Shown in pieces: positions 31,317 to 31,531 of a stretch of 31,531 nucleotides of DNA. The position numbers and the translations under genes are program-made. The first letter of the stretch is position 1; the number at the start of each line of letters is the position of its first letter. A model generated the notes under the pieces. It ran no database searches. It was not told where the DNA came from and saw only the letters and a program-made list of their open reading frames with translations. The stretch covers positions 1 to 31,531 of the forward strand of contig JAJYIO010000001.1 of the NCBI GenBank assembly GCA_021790035.1, in the 5' to 3' direction. This DNA comes from a bacterium. GTDB lineage: Bacteria > Cyanobacteriota > Sericytochromatia > S15B-MN24 > VGJW01.

Positions 31317-31531
31317 TCCTCCCTCGCAAGCTCGGGCAACGACTCGAGGGAACCCGCTCGTTCCCTCGAACTCTCTCCGGCTGAGGGCAAGCTGCTGCGT
31401 AGCTCGGCTCCAGCGGTGGCGAAGATTCCACACCAAAGGATGCCGCCCGCCTGACACCTGGCGACGCTTGCGTTCCTCCCTCGCAAGCTCGGGCAACGAC
31501 TCGAGGGAACCCGCTCGTTCCCTCGAACTCT
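31317..31531 (+). repeat. composite intergenic repeat with a 58-bp direct duplication
   Basis: 31317-31374 and 31474-31531 are identical 58-base copies (TCCTCCCTCGCAAGCTCGGG onward), 157 bases apart, the second cut by the window end. Each contains a perfect 10-bp hairpin TCGAGGGAAC / GTTCCCTCGA with loop CCGCTC (first at 31344-31369). Between them lies the GGGCAAGCTGCTGCGTAGC module shared with 5463-5598 and the GGTGGCGAAGATTCCACA block shared with 1-35. No gene is found from 31304 to the end. Confidence 0.88.

Overview
This is a GC-rich bacterial chromosome segment with dense, mostly short operons. An OmpH/Skp-type periplasmic chaperone, at least six predicted lipoproteins and exported proteins suggest a diderm cell envelope. 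Nothing in the window fixes the phylum. The mix of a Flp/Tad pilus cluster, PilT, an archaeal/eukaryotic-type ProRS and many exported lipoproteins would fit a little-studied lineage such as the non-photosynthetic relatives of Cyanobacteria, but that is a guess. No phage, plasmid, transposase, CRISPR, rRNA or tRNA was found.

Layout. Bases 1-117 are a degenerate copy of an intergenic repeat that returns at 31317-31531. leuS (199-2796) converges on a MalT/SARP-like regulator (2858-5284, minus). Bases 5463-5598 and 7062-7197 are a 136-bp inverted repeat pair (12 mismatches counted by hand) enclosing an exported protein gene and rsfS. The right-hand copy continues as a tandem array that supplies the stop codon of a nadD-yqeK fusion gene. 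Upstream of nadD lies a 72-codon remnant of proA, a trace of the common proB-proA-nadD-rsfS order. Then come a small unknown gene, a lipoprotein, an MFS exporter, OmpH/Skp, a NUDIX hydrolase coupled to a lipoprotein, and serS.

Bases 15238-24935 are a pilus region. An unknown protein is translationally coupled to pilT, followed by a lipoprotein and a first Flp pilin. A convergent proS interrupts, then two more Flp pilins, a prepilin peptidase (TadV/CpaA), TadE, TadG, a second TadE and CpaB/RcpC follow. The Tad assembly ATPase, secretin and TadB/C platform proteins are not here and would have to be elsewhere.

The last part holds an NAD(P)-dependent dehydrogenase of the DapB/diaminopentanoate dehydrogenase type, an EF-hand lipoprotein behind a near-consensus sigma70 promoter, a coupled pair consisting of a carboxypeptidase-regulatory-like lipoprotein and a subtilisin-like lipoprotein protease, and a Rhizobium-type L-asparaginase.

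A cross-cutting pattern is that several genes lacking a Shine-Dalgarno sequence carry a TAnnnT -10-like hexamer ending exactly 6-7 bases before the start codon. This is the signature of leaderless transcripts. Genes with a good Shine-Dalgarno (leuS, ompH, the 9000 gene, flp2, cpaB, the EF-hand gene) lack it.
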